In this document: positions 48,452-57,664 of the stretch, one piece after another
Layout: every line of letters starts with the position of its first letter
Position numbering within the stretch: the stretch's first letter is position 1
Made by a program: the position numbers and the translations under genes
Notes under the pieces: generated by a model
Told to the model about the DNA's origin: nothing
What the model saw: the letters and a program-made list of their open reading frames with translations, nothing else
Databases searched by the model: none
DNA from: QQWI01 sp964522015
GTDB taxonomy: Bacteria > Bacillota > Clostridia > Peptostreptococcales > Acidaminobacteraceae
Reading direction: 5' to 3'
Length of the DNA stretch: 64,000 bases
NCBI GenBank assembly: GCA_964522015.1
Contig: CAZFST010000001.1
Location: 372,001-436,000 of the forward strand

Positions 48452-50107
48452 TTAGTCCCCGAACAATAAACGACGTATCCTCTCTAGATCCGATTCTAAA
48501 TGCGAACCTTCTTCACAGGGAGCATCACCATTCCTCACAGTAATTGCGCCGTTCCTCACTTCATCCATTGCTCTCGCTGCTATCATCGCCTCAACCCGTT
48601 CAAGTAACTGAGGTTGATAACGCTTTATGTCTTCAAGAATCCAAGGCCCCATGGACACCGACCAGACAGCAGCTTTTTCCACTAAGTCTGAATCGTCATG
48701 TGGTATGCTAAAGTGCTTTTGAGGATAGGGTATGATTATGAGGTGGCCTTGCTCATCAAGTTGGCGTAAATAATGGGCTATGTCGTCTATTTCGGCATAC
48801 CGTAGAACAGCCTGAGGGCCTTCGGCCACCACTTCTTCGGGCCATTCGGTTTGGCCACTGATAAAATTAGCATTGTCTAAAGTATAGAGACAGCCCTGCT
48901 TTTTATCGTAACGCAGGTCAAACGCCCCCGCAAACCGTTCATTGACAACAACCATACCCGTAATAGGGCATCGCAGTACAGCACAGGTGAAGTCACTGCC
49001 TATGTCACTTAAAAGCGCGGCGCTCATGTTGGCATCATAGTTTCCATAGACCCAGGCCTCCCCATGGGTACTAACCCGTGGGGCAATTTCGGTTAAAGCC
49101 AAGGTGGAAGAACCATGATAAACCACAGGTTCCAGTTTCACCTCGTTTGGCCCCTTAAACCACAGCCCTTCAATGGCTAAAGTGGGCAGAGTTTCTCTTA
49201 AAGACGTGATCAAATGTTGCTCTAACTTTTTATCTAAGACCATAGAGTCCACAAAACCAATAAATTCAAAAAAAATTCTTTGTCCATGGGAACCTAATTT
49301 GTCTTTTTGACTCATAAAAAACATACCATTCTGTTGTGGTTGGACCTTGTGGATCAATCGACATTTAAGCTGCTGATTGGTGCTAGTTTCATAGGTGATA
49401 TAGGCCATGCGCTCATTGGGTTTAAAAACGGATTTAAGACTTTCTAGGTGTTCTGGTGTCAGGCTTTCTATGCCCAGTGCAGGACTTTGCCCCGCCAATG
49501 TATTTCTGTCCTTAAGCTCTTGATCAAGTTGCTGCCAGTAGTCCAGAAACTGAATGGCGCTGATATTAACCACAAGTGATTCTTGCGTGTAGGGCGAGGG
49601 TATTTCTATAGTCACTGGACTCTGGAGATCAACGGGTAGCAGTTCAATGGCAAAATTCAAATCGAAACGTCGAAAATGTGGGGCACCTGTCAAAATAAGC
49701 GCCCTGTTTTGAACAAAATTATTTGGGTCAAAATTTTCATGGGTTTCAAGAGCGCAACTACAAAGCATCACAGACTGTGTTTCGGTATCTATGGTTTCCC
49801 ATGAGCTTAAATCGACTCCCTTTTCCATAAAGTATTGAAGCATCATTGCACCATCAATAGAATCTGTGCGGAGCCTATGACTATTAGAGTTTTGAATATC
49901 AATGGTATGGCTGCCCCACATCAGATTAGTTGGCAAAAATTCAGCATCTTCATATTTGAGGTATGCGATATAGTTAAAATAATAAATATTGTCTATTTTT
50001 GTAAAACCAAAAGTTCTAATGGCCACCTGTGCATTGGTCATATCCCGTTCATACTTATAAAAATTTTGGGGCTTGTAAGCCGCCATTAGCCATTGTCCAA
50101 GAATCAT
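48452..50107 (-). CDS. Large hypothetical protein with an ART-like C-terminal domain
   Basis: A 551-residue soluble protein. The N-terminal 300 residues are beta-rich and unrecognised. From about residue 330 VVYHGSSTLALTEIAPR, HGEAWVYGN, AGAFDLRYDKKQGCLYTLDNANFI and EIDDIAHYLRQLDEQGHL form a domain whose YHGS / VYGN / YTLD order resembles ADP-ribosyltransferase-like toxin or RES/DUF3990 families. No signal peptide. AGGAG six bases before the ATG. It lies between the two S41 copies. Function unknown. Confidence 0.7.
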   Translation of the reverse strand: MILGQWLMAAYKPQNFYKYERDMTNAQVAIRTFGFTKIDNIYYFNYIAYLKYEDAEFLPTNLMWGSHTIDIQNSNSHRLRTDSIDGAMMLQYFMEKGVDLSSWETIDTETQSVMLCSCALETHENFDPNNFVQNRALILTGAPHFRRFDLNFAIELLPVDLQSPVTIEIPSPYTQESLVVNISAIQFLDYWQQLDQELKDRNTLAGQSPALGIESLTPEHLESLKSVFKPNERMAYITYETSTNQQLKCRLIHKVQPQQNGMFFMSQKDKLGSHGQRIFFEFIGFVDSMVLDKKLEQHLITSLRETLPTLAIEGLWFKGPNEVKLEPVVYHGSSTLALTEIAPRVSTHGEAWVYGNYDANMSAALLSDIGSDFTCAVLRCPITGMVVVNERFAGAFDLRYDKKQGCLYTLDNANFISGQTEWPEEVVAEGPQAVLRYAEIDDIAHYLRQLDEQGHLIIIPYPQKHFSIPHDDSDLVEKAAVWSVSMGPWILEDIKRYQPQLLERVEAMIAARAMDEVRNGAITVRNGDAPCEEGSHLESDLERIRRLLFGD

Positions 50108-50214
50108 AATTGTCTCCTAAATATTAACTTGGGGGAGCACCATACCATTTTTTGTTGTTTTCAAGTTGTATACTCGTTAATTTCTCTATGAATCCTTGTC
50201 AATAAATGTTCTCA

Positions 50215-51552
50215 TCATTTTTTCTTCCCTAAATAATCAAGGGCAACCTCTAAACTATCAACACCAAAACCTGTCACCAAATCAGGTACCAAAGTATTTT
50301 GATTTGCATTTTTGTCAGCTCTAATGAATCGCTTATAGGATATACTGACATCGATATTGTTGTTAGGAAGAGTATATAAAAGACAATTTCCATAAGATGT
50401 GGGCGCATTAGAGCTAGGTGTCCCGATAATAATACCCAGTACACCATCTTGTACCATAGAACCTAAATCCGTTGCTGCACTAAAGGTGTAAACATTGGTA
50501 AGTACATCGAGTTTGATTTCCTTGTTCTGCTTTGCTACGGTTAAATCAGGCTCATAGGTTTCATAGCCGTCATTGGGATATTCTGAGCAATTTACTTTTG
50601 CTAATTCTGAATAGCGAACATTAGCACCTAATGAAGGTGGGACCATGTCTAAGGCCATAATTAATTTTTCGCTTGCCATAGAATCTCCGCCACCATTATT
50701 TCGCACATCGATAATGACTTTTTTTATACCTTTTTTTACGGTGCTTTTTATAATTCCAATTTGATCTTCTAGTGCCTTGTTGTCAATACAGACATTCATA
50801 TCTATATAGAGCACATCACCAAACAGCTGTGAAGAAATTTCAGTGGTATAATCATGACTCAGGAAAGGCTCTTTAGTCGTAATGCTATAATATTCATGAA
50901 TCAAATTACCCTGTATCTCAAAGGTGATTTGAACTGTATCGCCATCTATCTTGCACCCTGCATATTGTAAGATTTGAGCGTTTAATGCATTTTGAGAATA
51001 GTTACGGGCTCTAGCTGCATCGTTTTCAGCAGGAAAATACAAGTCGCACATATTCATGATTTGTTGAATTGGAACGCTTCCAATATGTGTTATTTTCTTC
51101 TGAGTAACTGCCACCGCCTCATCAAGCGCTAACAATACACCATCTACATATGCGCATTCAATATCAATCGCCATATTTGATCCTGTAGATTGAACCTTGG
51201 TATGACCATCTCGTAACAAGGTAAGATAGCGCCTTACTAAAAACTCGAAATCAATACGATTAGTTCCTTTTTTAACTTCTTCAAGAATCGCCATTTTTTC
51301 TTTTTCATAGTTGGCTGGTAAATCGTCTAAAACAAAAGCAGGATGGGTTGCTTCCACTGTTTCAATCAAGTCAGTTATATCTTCAACAAACTTAGCCTGT
51401 CTTTCTAACGGTGTTGCATTCATTGGCTGTTTGACCTGTTTAGCCTCCGGCGCAAGGGTTGGAATCGGTTCAGCCTTACACCCCACCCCTAACAACATAA
51501 CCACTATTATCAGAAAAAGAAATGCACTCTTTCCTATATGTTTACGATACAT
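50215..51552 (-). CDS. S41 family peptidase lipoprotein (copy 2)
   Basis: A 445-residue paralogue of the 47022-48362 protein with long stretches identical at the DNA level. Lipobox LGVGCK; nucleophile Ser in VYTFSAATDLGSM; IIDVRNNGGGDSMA. The Met-rich signal and the same leader TTGAGGAGAACTTT before the ATG are shared, so the duplication includes the ribosome-binding region. Differences concentrate in the middle (LVPPSLGANVRYSELAK). Confidence 0.87.
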   Translation of the reverse strand: MYRKHIGKSAFLFLIIVVMLLGVGCKAEPIPTLAPEAKQVKQPMNATPLERQAKFVEDITDLIETVEATHPAFVLDDLPANYEKEKMAILEEVKKGTNRIDFEFLVRRYLTLLRDGHTKVQSTGSNMAIDIECAYVDGVLLALDEAVAVTQKKITHIGSVPIQQIMNMCDLYFPAENDAARARNYSQNALNAQILQYAGCKIDGDTVQITFEIQGNLIHEYYSITTKEPFLSHDYTTEISSQLFGDVLYIDMNVCIDNKALEDQIGIIKSTVKKGIKKVIIDVRNNGGGDSMASEKLIMALDMVPPSLGANVRYSELAKVNCSEYPNDGYETYEPDLTVAKQNKEIKLDVLTNVYTFSAATDLGSMVQDGVLGIIIGTPSSNAPTSYGNCLLYTLPNNNIDVSISYKRFIRADKNANQNTLVPDLVTGFGVDSLEVALDYLGKKK

Positions 51553-51576
51553 AAAGTTCTCCTCAAGGCAGGCTAC

Positions 51577-52611
51577 TTAGACAGTGGCATTCTCCGCAAA
51601 TGTAATGGTTCGCTTGTCGCAGTCTAACTGGGCTTGAATCCCATAAGGAATGATTGCAATCGGTTTACCATGACCAAAATTGACATTGTAAAAAATGGGC
51701 AGGTCATGCAACTGCTCTTCTTCAACTACCACTTGTAAAATGGCTGTTTTGTATGCCTCGTAATAGACTTCTCCCTGGGGTTTTGCAAAGAGAATCCCCT
51801 TTAACACCTTTAATATCCCCTGGGCTGCCAAGTTACGAAGTGTCCATTTAACAAAATCTGGTGATGGTTTGTCCTCGCTGGTTTCCAAAAAAAGTATGGC
51901 GCCGGTCCACTGGGAAAGTGTTGGCCAAATGCTAGTGCCAATTACCATCATAAACACATCCAGGCAGCCGCCTAATAAATGGCCCTGTACAGTGCCACCG
52001 CCGTTCAAAACTTCATAGCCGCGATCATCCGGTTTTAAGTTGCAGGCTATTTCCATATTGCCTTCGTCCCATAAGACAAAGTCATCTGACCATACAGGGC
52101 TTGGCTTTAGCTGATACTCTGTCCACTCACCAAAGAGCATATCTCTCACAGCCCCAGCAGTGTAATCAAACATGCTCACATATTCTCCAAATTCACACAT
52201 GATTGAAGGCCCATAAAAAGACACGACACCAGCCTGATACATCATCAAGTGATTAACTGTACTGTCGGAATAGCCCATAAAGATTTTAGGATTGTTGCGA
52301 AGGGTGTCAAAATTGATATAAGGAAGCAAGCGAATGGTGTCGTCCCCACCGATGGCGCAGAAAATAGCCGAAATTGACGGGTCTTCAAAAGCATCCATTA
52401 AATCCTTAGCCCGAAGCTCAGGGTGCTTGGCAATAAAGGCGCTTCCCTTAAGGGCATGGGCCATGGTTACCACTTCAAGGCCAAAGTCATTCTCAAGCCG
52501 CTCTTTGGCAATATGGTATTTATGTATAAATTCAGGATCCCCGAGGCCGCCCCAGGAAAGGCTTACGATGGCTACCTTTTGGCCCTTTTGTAATCGTTTT
52601 GGTTTGATCAT
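51577..52611 (-). CDS. S66 family LD-carboxypeptidase (MccF-like)
   Basis: About 344 residues. Ser nucleophile in FMGYSDSTVNHLMM, preceded by AIFCAIGGDDTIRLLPYI, and GGTVQGHLLGG. This is the S66/MccF family, which either cleaves LD-bonds in muropeptides or the amide of microcin C-like antibiotics; MccF acts in the cytoplasm and this protein has no signal. ATG 52611 has GAGGTGA upstream; ATG/GTG alternatives lie 6-9 bases further up. Confidence 0.9.
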   Translation of the reverse strand: MIKPKRLQKGQKVAIVSLSWGGLGDPEFIHKYHIAKERLENDFGLEVVTMAHALKGSAFIAKHPELRAKDLMDAFEDPSISAIFCAIGGDDTIRLLPYINFDTLRNNPKIFMGYSDSTVNHLMMYQAGVVSFYGPSIMCEFGEYVSMFDYTAGAVRDMLFGEWTEYQLKPSPVWSDDFVLWDEGNMEIACNLKPDDRGYEVLNGGGTVQGHLLGGCLDVFMMVIGTSIWPTLSQWTGAILFLETSEDKPSPDFVKWTLRNLAAQGILKVLKGILFAKPQGEVYYEAYKTAILQVVVEEEQLHDLPIFYNVNFGHGKPIAIIPYGIQAQLDCDKRTITFAENATV

Positions 52612-52621
52612 ATGCATCACC

Positions 52622-53113
52622 TCAAAGTGTTTTAGTCAGCACGATATGCATGCCAATGGGTGGATAGTCAAAGGGTTCGCCGTAGGGCTTGAAACCCAGT
52701 CGTTTGTAGTAATCGGTGACGTTAACCCGGCCTTTGCACCATAAAAAGTTAACGGCCCTTTGTTTCAAGATGTTTTCACCAAAAGCGACCACCTGACGAC
52801 CAGCACCTAGTTTTCGGTACTCAGGCAGTGTGGCCATGGCCCTTAAGCGATATTGTTTTAAGTTGCCAAGCTCTAAATCCCCCATTGACTTGTCGGCAAG
52901 TGTTTCGGGTAATTCATCACTAAAAATTTCGCAGTTCTCTTGGTTAAACGAGACAATGCTAATGAGTTTCTCATCGAGAAAAGCACCTACATGGAAGGTA
53001 GAGACCTCTCCGTCTGACGGATATAAACAATCATCTATTGATTGATGGGGACGTAAAACCATGTGACGAAGTTCCAATACATCCCGTATGTCTAATTGAC
53101 GAATTTCTAACAT
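52622..53113 (-). CDS. GNAT family N-acetyltransferase
   Basis: A 163-residue protein. LRAMATLPEYRKLGAGRQVV holds the acetyl-CoA loop (R-K-L-G-A-G), and FLWCKGRVNVTDYYKRLGFKPYGEPF the C-terminal signature. Similar to ElaA/YjdJ-type acetyltransferases. Overlaps nothing; 10 bp upstream of the S66 gene start, so cotranscribed. Confidence 0.87.
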   Translation of the reverse strand: MLEIRQLDIRDVLELRHMVLRPHQSIDDCLYPSDGEVSTFHVGAFLDEKLISIVSFNQENCEIFSDELPETLADKSMGDLELGNLKQYRLRAMATLPEYRKLGAGRQVVAFGENILKQRAVNFLWCKGRVNVTDYYKRLGFKPYGEPFDYPPIGMHIVLTKTL

Positions 53114-53212
53114 AGGACCTCCTAAATATTACAGCGAAAATGTGTCCCCCTCTTCTCTCTAGGAGTGACATCTTCTTGACACATTGCCCTTGCTTGTCAG
53201 TCGTTAACCATT

Positions 53213-53755
53213 CTACAATTCACCCATAAGTATGTATCTAATTTCATTTCCAATGATCACAAAAGTGCAAGATTGTTTGTCATTTTGAAGCACTTGTTGC
53301 ATAAATTTTTGATTATCTGTTTTTACAACGCCATATAAATCTATCGAATAGGATTCTATATCGCTATGAAGTGGATAGCTTTCCACCAGATTTGTTTCAT
53401 TAATCAGAATAGGTGTGCTCTTTTGAAGTTCTGAGAAGTCGTCATTTGTCACAACCTTACCTATTAGTATTCTTGCATCTTGATGATTGATAATGCTTTC
53501 TTTCCAAATGTTATTCATGATTTCTTGTCTTGTGAGTCTTTCATTTAAGCTCCCTAACTCAAATTGATCTAGTTGATTATCAATCATATTTATTCGCTTG
53601 GTAAGTTCTTCTGTTTTGATTTCATTTTGTAGCAATGCAAATTTCAATGCCATTATCTCAGAGTCTTTATTGATTAGAAGTTGATATAAACTGATGGTGA
53701 TTACGAAAACGAGTACCCCTCTTGTAATAAATGTTGGATCCAGGTTGATTTTCAT
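53213..53755 (-). CDS. Membrane-anchored coiled-coil hypothetical protein
   Basis: A 180-residue protein. N-terminal membrane helix (GVLVFVITISLYQLLI) and a coiled-coil (EIMALKFALLQNEIKTEELTK in part) precede a small extracytoplasmic domain with no recognised motif. ATG overlaps the stop of the alpha/beta hydrolase gene (ATGA). Confidence 0.68.
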   Translation of the reverse strand: MKINLDPTFITRGVLVFVITISLYQLLINKDSEIMALKFALLQNEIKTEELTKRINMIDNQLDQFELGSLNERLTRQEIMNNIWKESIINHQDARILIGKVVTNDDFSELQKSTPILINETNLVESYPLHSDIESYSIDLYGVVKTDNQKFMQQVLQNDKQSCTFVIIGNEIRYILMGEL

Positions 53756-54564
53756 ATAGGTTTTCTTCCTTTGATGTCATCAATCCATTGTTCTAACATG
53801 TGATTGAAGATCTGCTCTTTTTCAATATGCAAGCCATGGCCGGCGCCATCCAAAACCATGTAAGAAGCTCTTTTGTACTTTTGACTCAGTAAAAATTGAT
53901 CCTCATAGCCGACACCTGAATCTTGTTTTCCTGCAAGTATCAAAAGGGTTCCATTAAAATTCGAGGCATTCTCGTCTATATTAAAGCTGGCCTCATAACC
54001 ATTAGACTGATATGCCTCTAAAAAGGCGCCATTGGCTTTGGATATGGCTTCGTCAAATTCAAGTTTTTGTCTCTCTACAATCCGCCGGGTAATGATGACA
54101 TTTGACTCCCGTAACTGCTCTACTTCAGATGGTTCCAAGGTATTGGTGTATGCCATATCTTCATAGACTACCTCATGAGCTGGCAATTTTCTCTGATCAA
54201 ACTTAGGAAAAACAACAGGTGCAAATAGAAACATCCCCAGACATTGATCCTTTAATGCATGTGCAAGACCTCTGGCTAAGTAGCCGCCGTAAGACATGCC
54301 CACCAGGTAAAAAGGTATTTCTCCAATCGTTTCCTTTACAAAATCCCCAATGCATTGAATCATATCATCAGCGTTCTCAATGCCCTCTATATTTGAATTC
54401 AAACCCATCCCCGGCTGGTCAAAGTAAATACGCTTAAAGTCACTCTGAGAAAAGATGGGTTCGCAAGCAGCTACCATAGACGTTTGATCGATAAAGAAAC
54501 CGTGGAGCATAATAACAGGCGTACCTGCACCAATAATTTTCAAATTGAAACCTTCTCTAGACAT
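53752..54564 (-). CDS. Alpha/beta hydrolase
   Basis: A 270-residue enzyme. PVIMLHGFFIDQTS, nucleophile Ser in LVGMSYGGYLAR, Asp in ILAGKQDSGVGYE and His in DGAGHGLHIEK complete the triad. Cytoplasmic esterase/lipase-type protein. AAGGAG nine bases upstream. Overlaps the upstream nucleotidyltransferase gene by 8 bp. Confidence 0.9.
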   Translation of the reverse strand: MSREGFNLKIIGAGTPVIMLHGFFIDQTSMVAACEPIFSQSDFKRIYFDQPGMGLNSNIEGIENADDMIQCIGDFVKETIGEIPFYLVGMSYGGYLARGLAHALKDQCLGMFLFAPVVFPKFDQRKLPAHEVVYEDMAYTNTLEPSEVEQLRESNVIITRRIVERQKLEFDEAISKANGAFLEAYQSNGYEASFNIDENASNFNGTLLILAGKQDSGVGYEDQFLLSQKYKRASYMVLDGAGHGLHIEKEQIFNHMLEQWIDDIKGRKPI

Positions 54565-55366
54565 TTAGATTTTCTCCTTCGCTATTTTCCAACTGTTTTT
54601 GCAACACATCTGCAAAACATTGTATTGGGTCTCCTAGCAATTCAAGCCATGCAAGAACCGTAACATCATTCATAAATAACTGTGGTGCATTTCTAATGGC
54701 AAGAGCCTTCACCATGATTTCTCTTTCAGAAACCAAATCTTGGTCTAAAGCCCATTGACCTGCTTTTGTCTTTGCAATCACCTTGCCTGTTTGAAGTGTG
54801 TAAAGACAACGGGCTATATCAAGAAGCCATCCTGCTGAATATAGGCTGGGATCAGTTTTGATTGCATATTTTCTTATGGCTTTGTAATGATCTACAATGG
54901 CAAAGCGGAGTTCTTCATGTGTTGGGAAGGTCAGTATATTTCTGACATCAGCGCCATAGAGAAGACGGCCATGTTCAAGAAGGATCGTCATTGAAAAAGG
55001 ATCAAAACTGTATTGGGTTGTTATTCTTTCGCCACTGGTGCCCCAATAGACTACCGTGTCATCTTTTTTAGAAATAAATGCTTCAAGTGAAAGAAAGGCA
55101 CCTTCAAATGAACGGTAAAATTGACTTTCCGCATATTCGCGACTCAATCTTGTCCTTAAATGAAGTAACATGTTTGCCTGTTCTTTCGTTACGGGTGTTT
55201 GGGTTAAGCAAATAAAATCAATATCACTCCACCCCAATTTAAAGTCGTCCAAGACAATAGAACCCAATAGATAAAGTGTTGGTTGATTAGGCTCCAATAT
55301 AGTGACGATTGCATGTTTCATGATATCAAGGGCTATTTGGAAGTTATTTTCAGTTATCATTATCAT
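54557..55366 (-). CDS. Aminoglycoside nucleotidyltransferase-like (ANT/AadA) protein
   Basis: A 269-residue protein. LYLLGSIVLDDFKLGWSDIDFI holds the G-S and Asp-x-Asp of the nucleotidyltransferase core; a C-terminal helical DUF4111-type domain (AGWLLDIARCLYTLQTGKVIAKTKAGQWAL in part) is that of AadA-type streptomycin/spectinomycin adenylyltransferases. Likely adenylates an alcohol. Whether it gives resistance is not shown. Start ATG 55366 or 55360. Confidence 0.87.
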   Translation of the reverse strand: MIMITENNFQIALDIMKHAIVTILEPNQPTLYLLGSIVLDDFKLGWSDIDFICLTQTPVTKEQANMLLHLRTRLSREYAESQFYRSFEGAFLSLEAFISKKDDTVVYWGTSGERITTQYSFDPFSMTILLEHGRLLYGADVRNILTFPTHEELRFAIVDHYKAIRKYAIKTDPSLYSAGWLLDIARCLYTLQTGKVIAKTKAGQWALDQDLVSEREIMVKALAIRNAPQLFMNDVTVLAWLELLGDPIQCFADVLQKQLENSEGENLNV

Positions 55367-55658
55367 CCATCCTTTTCTTGTTATCAGACGTAATTACGAG
55401 ATAAGCAAAAGTTCTCTCGAGGCACAGCTTAAAATGCATGTCCCATCACCAAATCTACCTATTACAGTATAGCATAATTTTGGCAAATACCCCTACTCAA
55501 TTATCCAGATTTCCATAATGTTATCCAAAACATCGTGACTTCATACCGACAACTTGTCATCTGAATAGCTCTGTCCTAATACATAAAACAATTGAGATGC
55601 ATTCAAAGTCAGGCGGATGTGTTATAATAGATGACAAAGCCAATTTTATGGAGGATTT
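55367..55658. other. Intergenic region with promoter for the pentapeptide gene
   Basis: No gene seen. A -10-like TATAAT lies at 55623-55628, 30 bp before the ATG, with a weak TTCAAA at 55602-55607 (15-bp spacing) as -35. Confidence 0.5.
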
Positions 55659-56315
55659 ATGAATACAACTAAACGGAAAAACGATCAAATTAATTACAGC
55701 AACAGAAAGAAACAAAACGCTGATTTTGTGGGTAAGGATTTTCGCCGAAGTAACTGCATCAGCAGTGACTTTACAGGTTCTGATTTTAGTCACGTTAGTT
55801 TTAGAGGCGCTCACTTTAAGGCTTGTAATTTCAATAGCTGCACATTTGAAGCCTCTGAATTTGTGGCTGCAAACCTTAAAAACAGTCGATTTGTCAATGC
55901 CACTTTTAAGAATGCTATCTTCGATACAGCAAATTTAGAAGGCGCTAATTTTGAAGGCGCTACATTTGATAATGTGATTTTCATTTTTACAGACACTACA
56001 AAAGCGTTAAATCTTGATATCCATGCAAAAGGCATCCGTGTTTTAGATGGCTGGCCAGATGTGGCGATTAGTGAAAAACTAGAACGGTCAATTCGTGCTT
56101 GCATGAAAAATGAGTTCATAAAATTTGCTCATGTGCTTGATTCAAAACATGTTGCCATTAGCCCACTTAGCGTTATGCTCCTACTTGAGAACTTTACAGA
56201 AGCTGAGTTGATCAAAGGTTTAGCCTTACTCAAAGATCATGTTGATAAGAATTTTGGCACATTAAGCTATTTGATACATCTTTTAAAAACATATCAAGTG
56301 GATGAACTGATTTAA
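55659..56315 (+). CDS. Pentapeptide-repeat protein
   Basis: A 218-residue protein. Residues 20-120 are pentapeptide repeats (ADFVGKDFRRSN, SDFTGSDFSHVSFRGAHFK, ANLKNSRFVNATFKNAIFDTANLEGANFEGATFD in parts), a right-handed beta helix as in Qnr/MfpA. The C-terminal 95 residues are helical (VLDSKHVAISPLSVMLLLENF). GGAGG precedes the ATG. Different from the 6179-7042 protein because no Cys cluster is present. Gyrase protection is possible but not shown. Confidence 0.85.
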   Translation: MNTTKRKNDQINYSNRKKQNADFVGKDFRRSNCISSDFTGSDFSHVSFRGAHFKACNFNSCTFEASEFVAANLKNSRFVNATFKNAIFDTANLEGANFEGATFDNVIFIFTDTTKALNLDIHAKGIRVLDGWPDVAISEKLERSIRACMKNEFIKFAHVLDSKHVAISPLSVMLLLENFTEAELIKGLALLKDHVDKNFGTLSYLIHLLKTYQVDELI

Positions 56316-56370
56316 ATCTGATCAAGTAGATGAACTTATCAAAATGAATCTGATCAAGTAGTTGAGTTAA
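56288..56370. repeat. Three degenerate 30-bp repeats at the pentapeptide gene end
   Basis: CATATCAAGTGGATGAACTGAT, then TCTGATCAAGTAGATGAACTTATC and TCTGATCAAGTAGTTGAGTTAACC follow each other at about 30-bp steps. The first encodes the last residues YQVDELI and stop; the others would also encode QV(D/V)EL. A local duplication of the gene end. Confidence 0.6.
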
Positions 56371-56444
56371 CCAAAAGAATATCAGGTAAATGTTCTACTA
56401 AAACACCAAAGCACATATCAAACTTACTAAATCGAGGACTAGAA

Positions 56445-57488
56445 ATGAAATTCTTAAAGTACCTGTTTATTTTTGTGCCTATTTCTGTGGCACTAGAACT
56501 GATGCACGTTGACCCACTCTGGATCTTTATTACTGCCTCGATTGCCATTATCCCCCTGGCTGGTCTTATGGGGGAAGCCACTGAAGAAATAGCTGTTTAC
56601 AGTGGACCAAAGGTTGGTGGCTTAATCAACGCTACCTTTGGTAATGCCACAGAGCTAATCATCGCCTTCTTTGCACTTAAAGCTGGCTTATTTGAAGTGG
56701 TTAAAGCTTCTATCGCTGGCGCAGTCATTGGTAATATACTACTTGTACTGGGTGCGAGTATGTTAGTAGGCGGTCTAAAGTTTAAAACCCAAACTTTTAA
56801 TCAAAAGGCTGTCAGTGTCTCATCAAGCATGCTGCTTTTTGCAGTGATTGGTCTCAGTATTCCAGCGGTTTTTACCCATACTGTAAAGCCCTCTTTATTA
56901 AACACGCAGTATGAAGGTCTCAGTGTAGCCATTGCACTTATTATGTTTATCATCTATATTCTTAGCCTCATTTTTTCCTTTGGTACCCATAGAGATATCT
57001 TTGGCACAGAGCACGAAACTTCAGCCACTGCAAAATGGTCATTTAATAAGGCCATGGGTATGTTAGTACTTGCCACTGTATTGATTGCTTTTATGAGTGA
57101 ATTTCTTGTGGGGTCTATTGAAGCAGTTACAAGTGCATTCGGCCTCAGTCAACTGTTTGTTGGTATTATTGTCATTGCCATTATTGGTAATGCTGCTGAA
57201 CATAGTACGGCAATTATTATGGCTGCTCGCAATAAAATGGATGTGGCTGTTGAAATAGCTATTGGCTCGAGCCTTCAAATCATTTTATTTGTTGCCCCTG
57301 TTCTGGTGTTTATCAGTTTATTCTTTACACCCATGTCGCTGATCTTTAATGACTTTGAATTAATGGCCATGTTTGTGTCAGCCCTTATTGCCAATCAAGT
57401 CGCTAGTGATGGTGAATCTAACTGGTTAGAAGGCGCTCAGCTAATTGCTGTTTATCTGATCATTGCGATTGCATTTTTCTTTGTTTAG
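56445..57488 (+). CDS. cax: Calcium/proton exchanger (CaCA family)
   Basis: A 347-residue protein with about 10-11 helices. The two inverted alpha-repeats are seen as GGLINATFGNATELIIAFFAL and VIAIIGNAAEHSTAIIMAARN, with acidic residues that bind Ca2+. This is the CAX/ChaA branch, which exports Ca2+ against H+ at the cell membrane. GAGG seven bases before the ATG. Single gene; the ABC-F gene downstream has its own promoter. Confidence 0.96.
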   Translation: MKFLKYLFIFVPISVALELMHVDPLWIFITASIAIIPLAGLMGEATEEIAVYSGPKVGGLINATFGNATELIIAFFALKAGLFEVVKASIAGAVIGNILLVLGASMLVGGLKFKTQTFNQKAVSVSSSMLLFAVIGLSIPAVFTHTVKPSLLNTQYEGLSVAIALIMFIIYILSLIFSFGTHRDIFGTEHETSATAKWSFNKAMGMLVLATVLIAFMSEFLVGSIEAVTSAFGLSQLFVGIIVIAIIGNAAEHSTAIIMAARNKMDVAVEIAIGSSLQIILFVAPVLVFISLFFTPMSLIFNDFELMAMFVSALIANQVASDGESNWLEGAQLIAVYLIIAIAFFFV

Positions 57489-57531
57489 CTTTTGTATTAA
57501 ATGAAATAAACGACACTTCTACATTAAAGGA

Positions 57532-57560
57532 TTGATATTTAGTCCAATGAATGATACAAT
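57532..57560 (+). promoter_or_regulatory. Extended -10 promoter of the ABC-F leader
   Basis: TTGATA (57532-57537), 17 bp, TACAAT (57555-57560), with TG one base before the -10 box (TGATACAAT). Transcription would begin near 57567, giving a 120-nt leader. Confidence 0.8.
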
Positions 57561-57601
57561 ACCAACGGTAAACTGCAAAGCATATCGTTGATACATAATA
57601 T

Positions 57602-57664
57602 CCAATTACTGGTTGTAATCGGAGAGGTTATATATTGAAGAGCTTATCTTATAGGCTCTTTTTT
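57602..57664 (+). promoter_or_regulatory. Leader-peptide attenuator before the ABC-F gene
   Basis: Hairpin 1: CCAATTAC (57602-57609) pairs with GTAATCGG (57615-57622), overlapping the first bases of the leader ribosome site. Hairpin 2: AAGAGCTTAT (57638-57647) and ATAGGCTCTT (57651-57660), followed by TTTTTT (57659-57664), forms a terminator. The leader ORF (57635-57682) runs through hairpin 2. This is the arrangement of antibiotic-inducible attenuation known for vmlR and other ABC-F genes. Confidence 0.72.
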
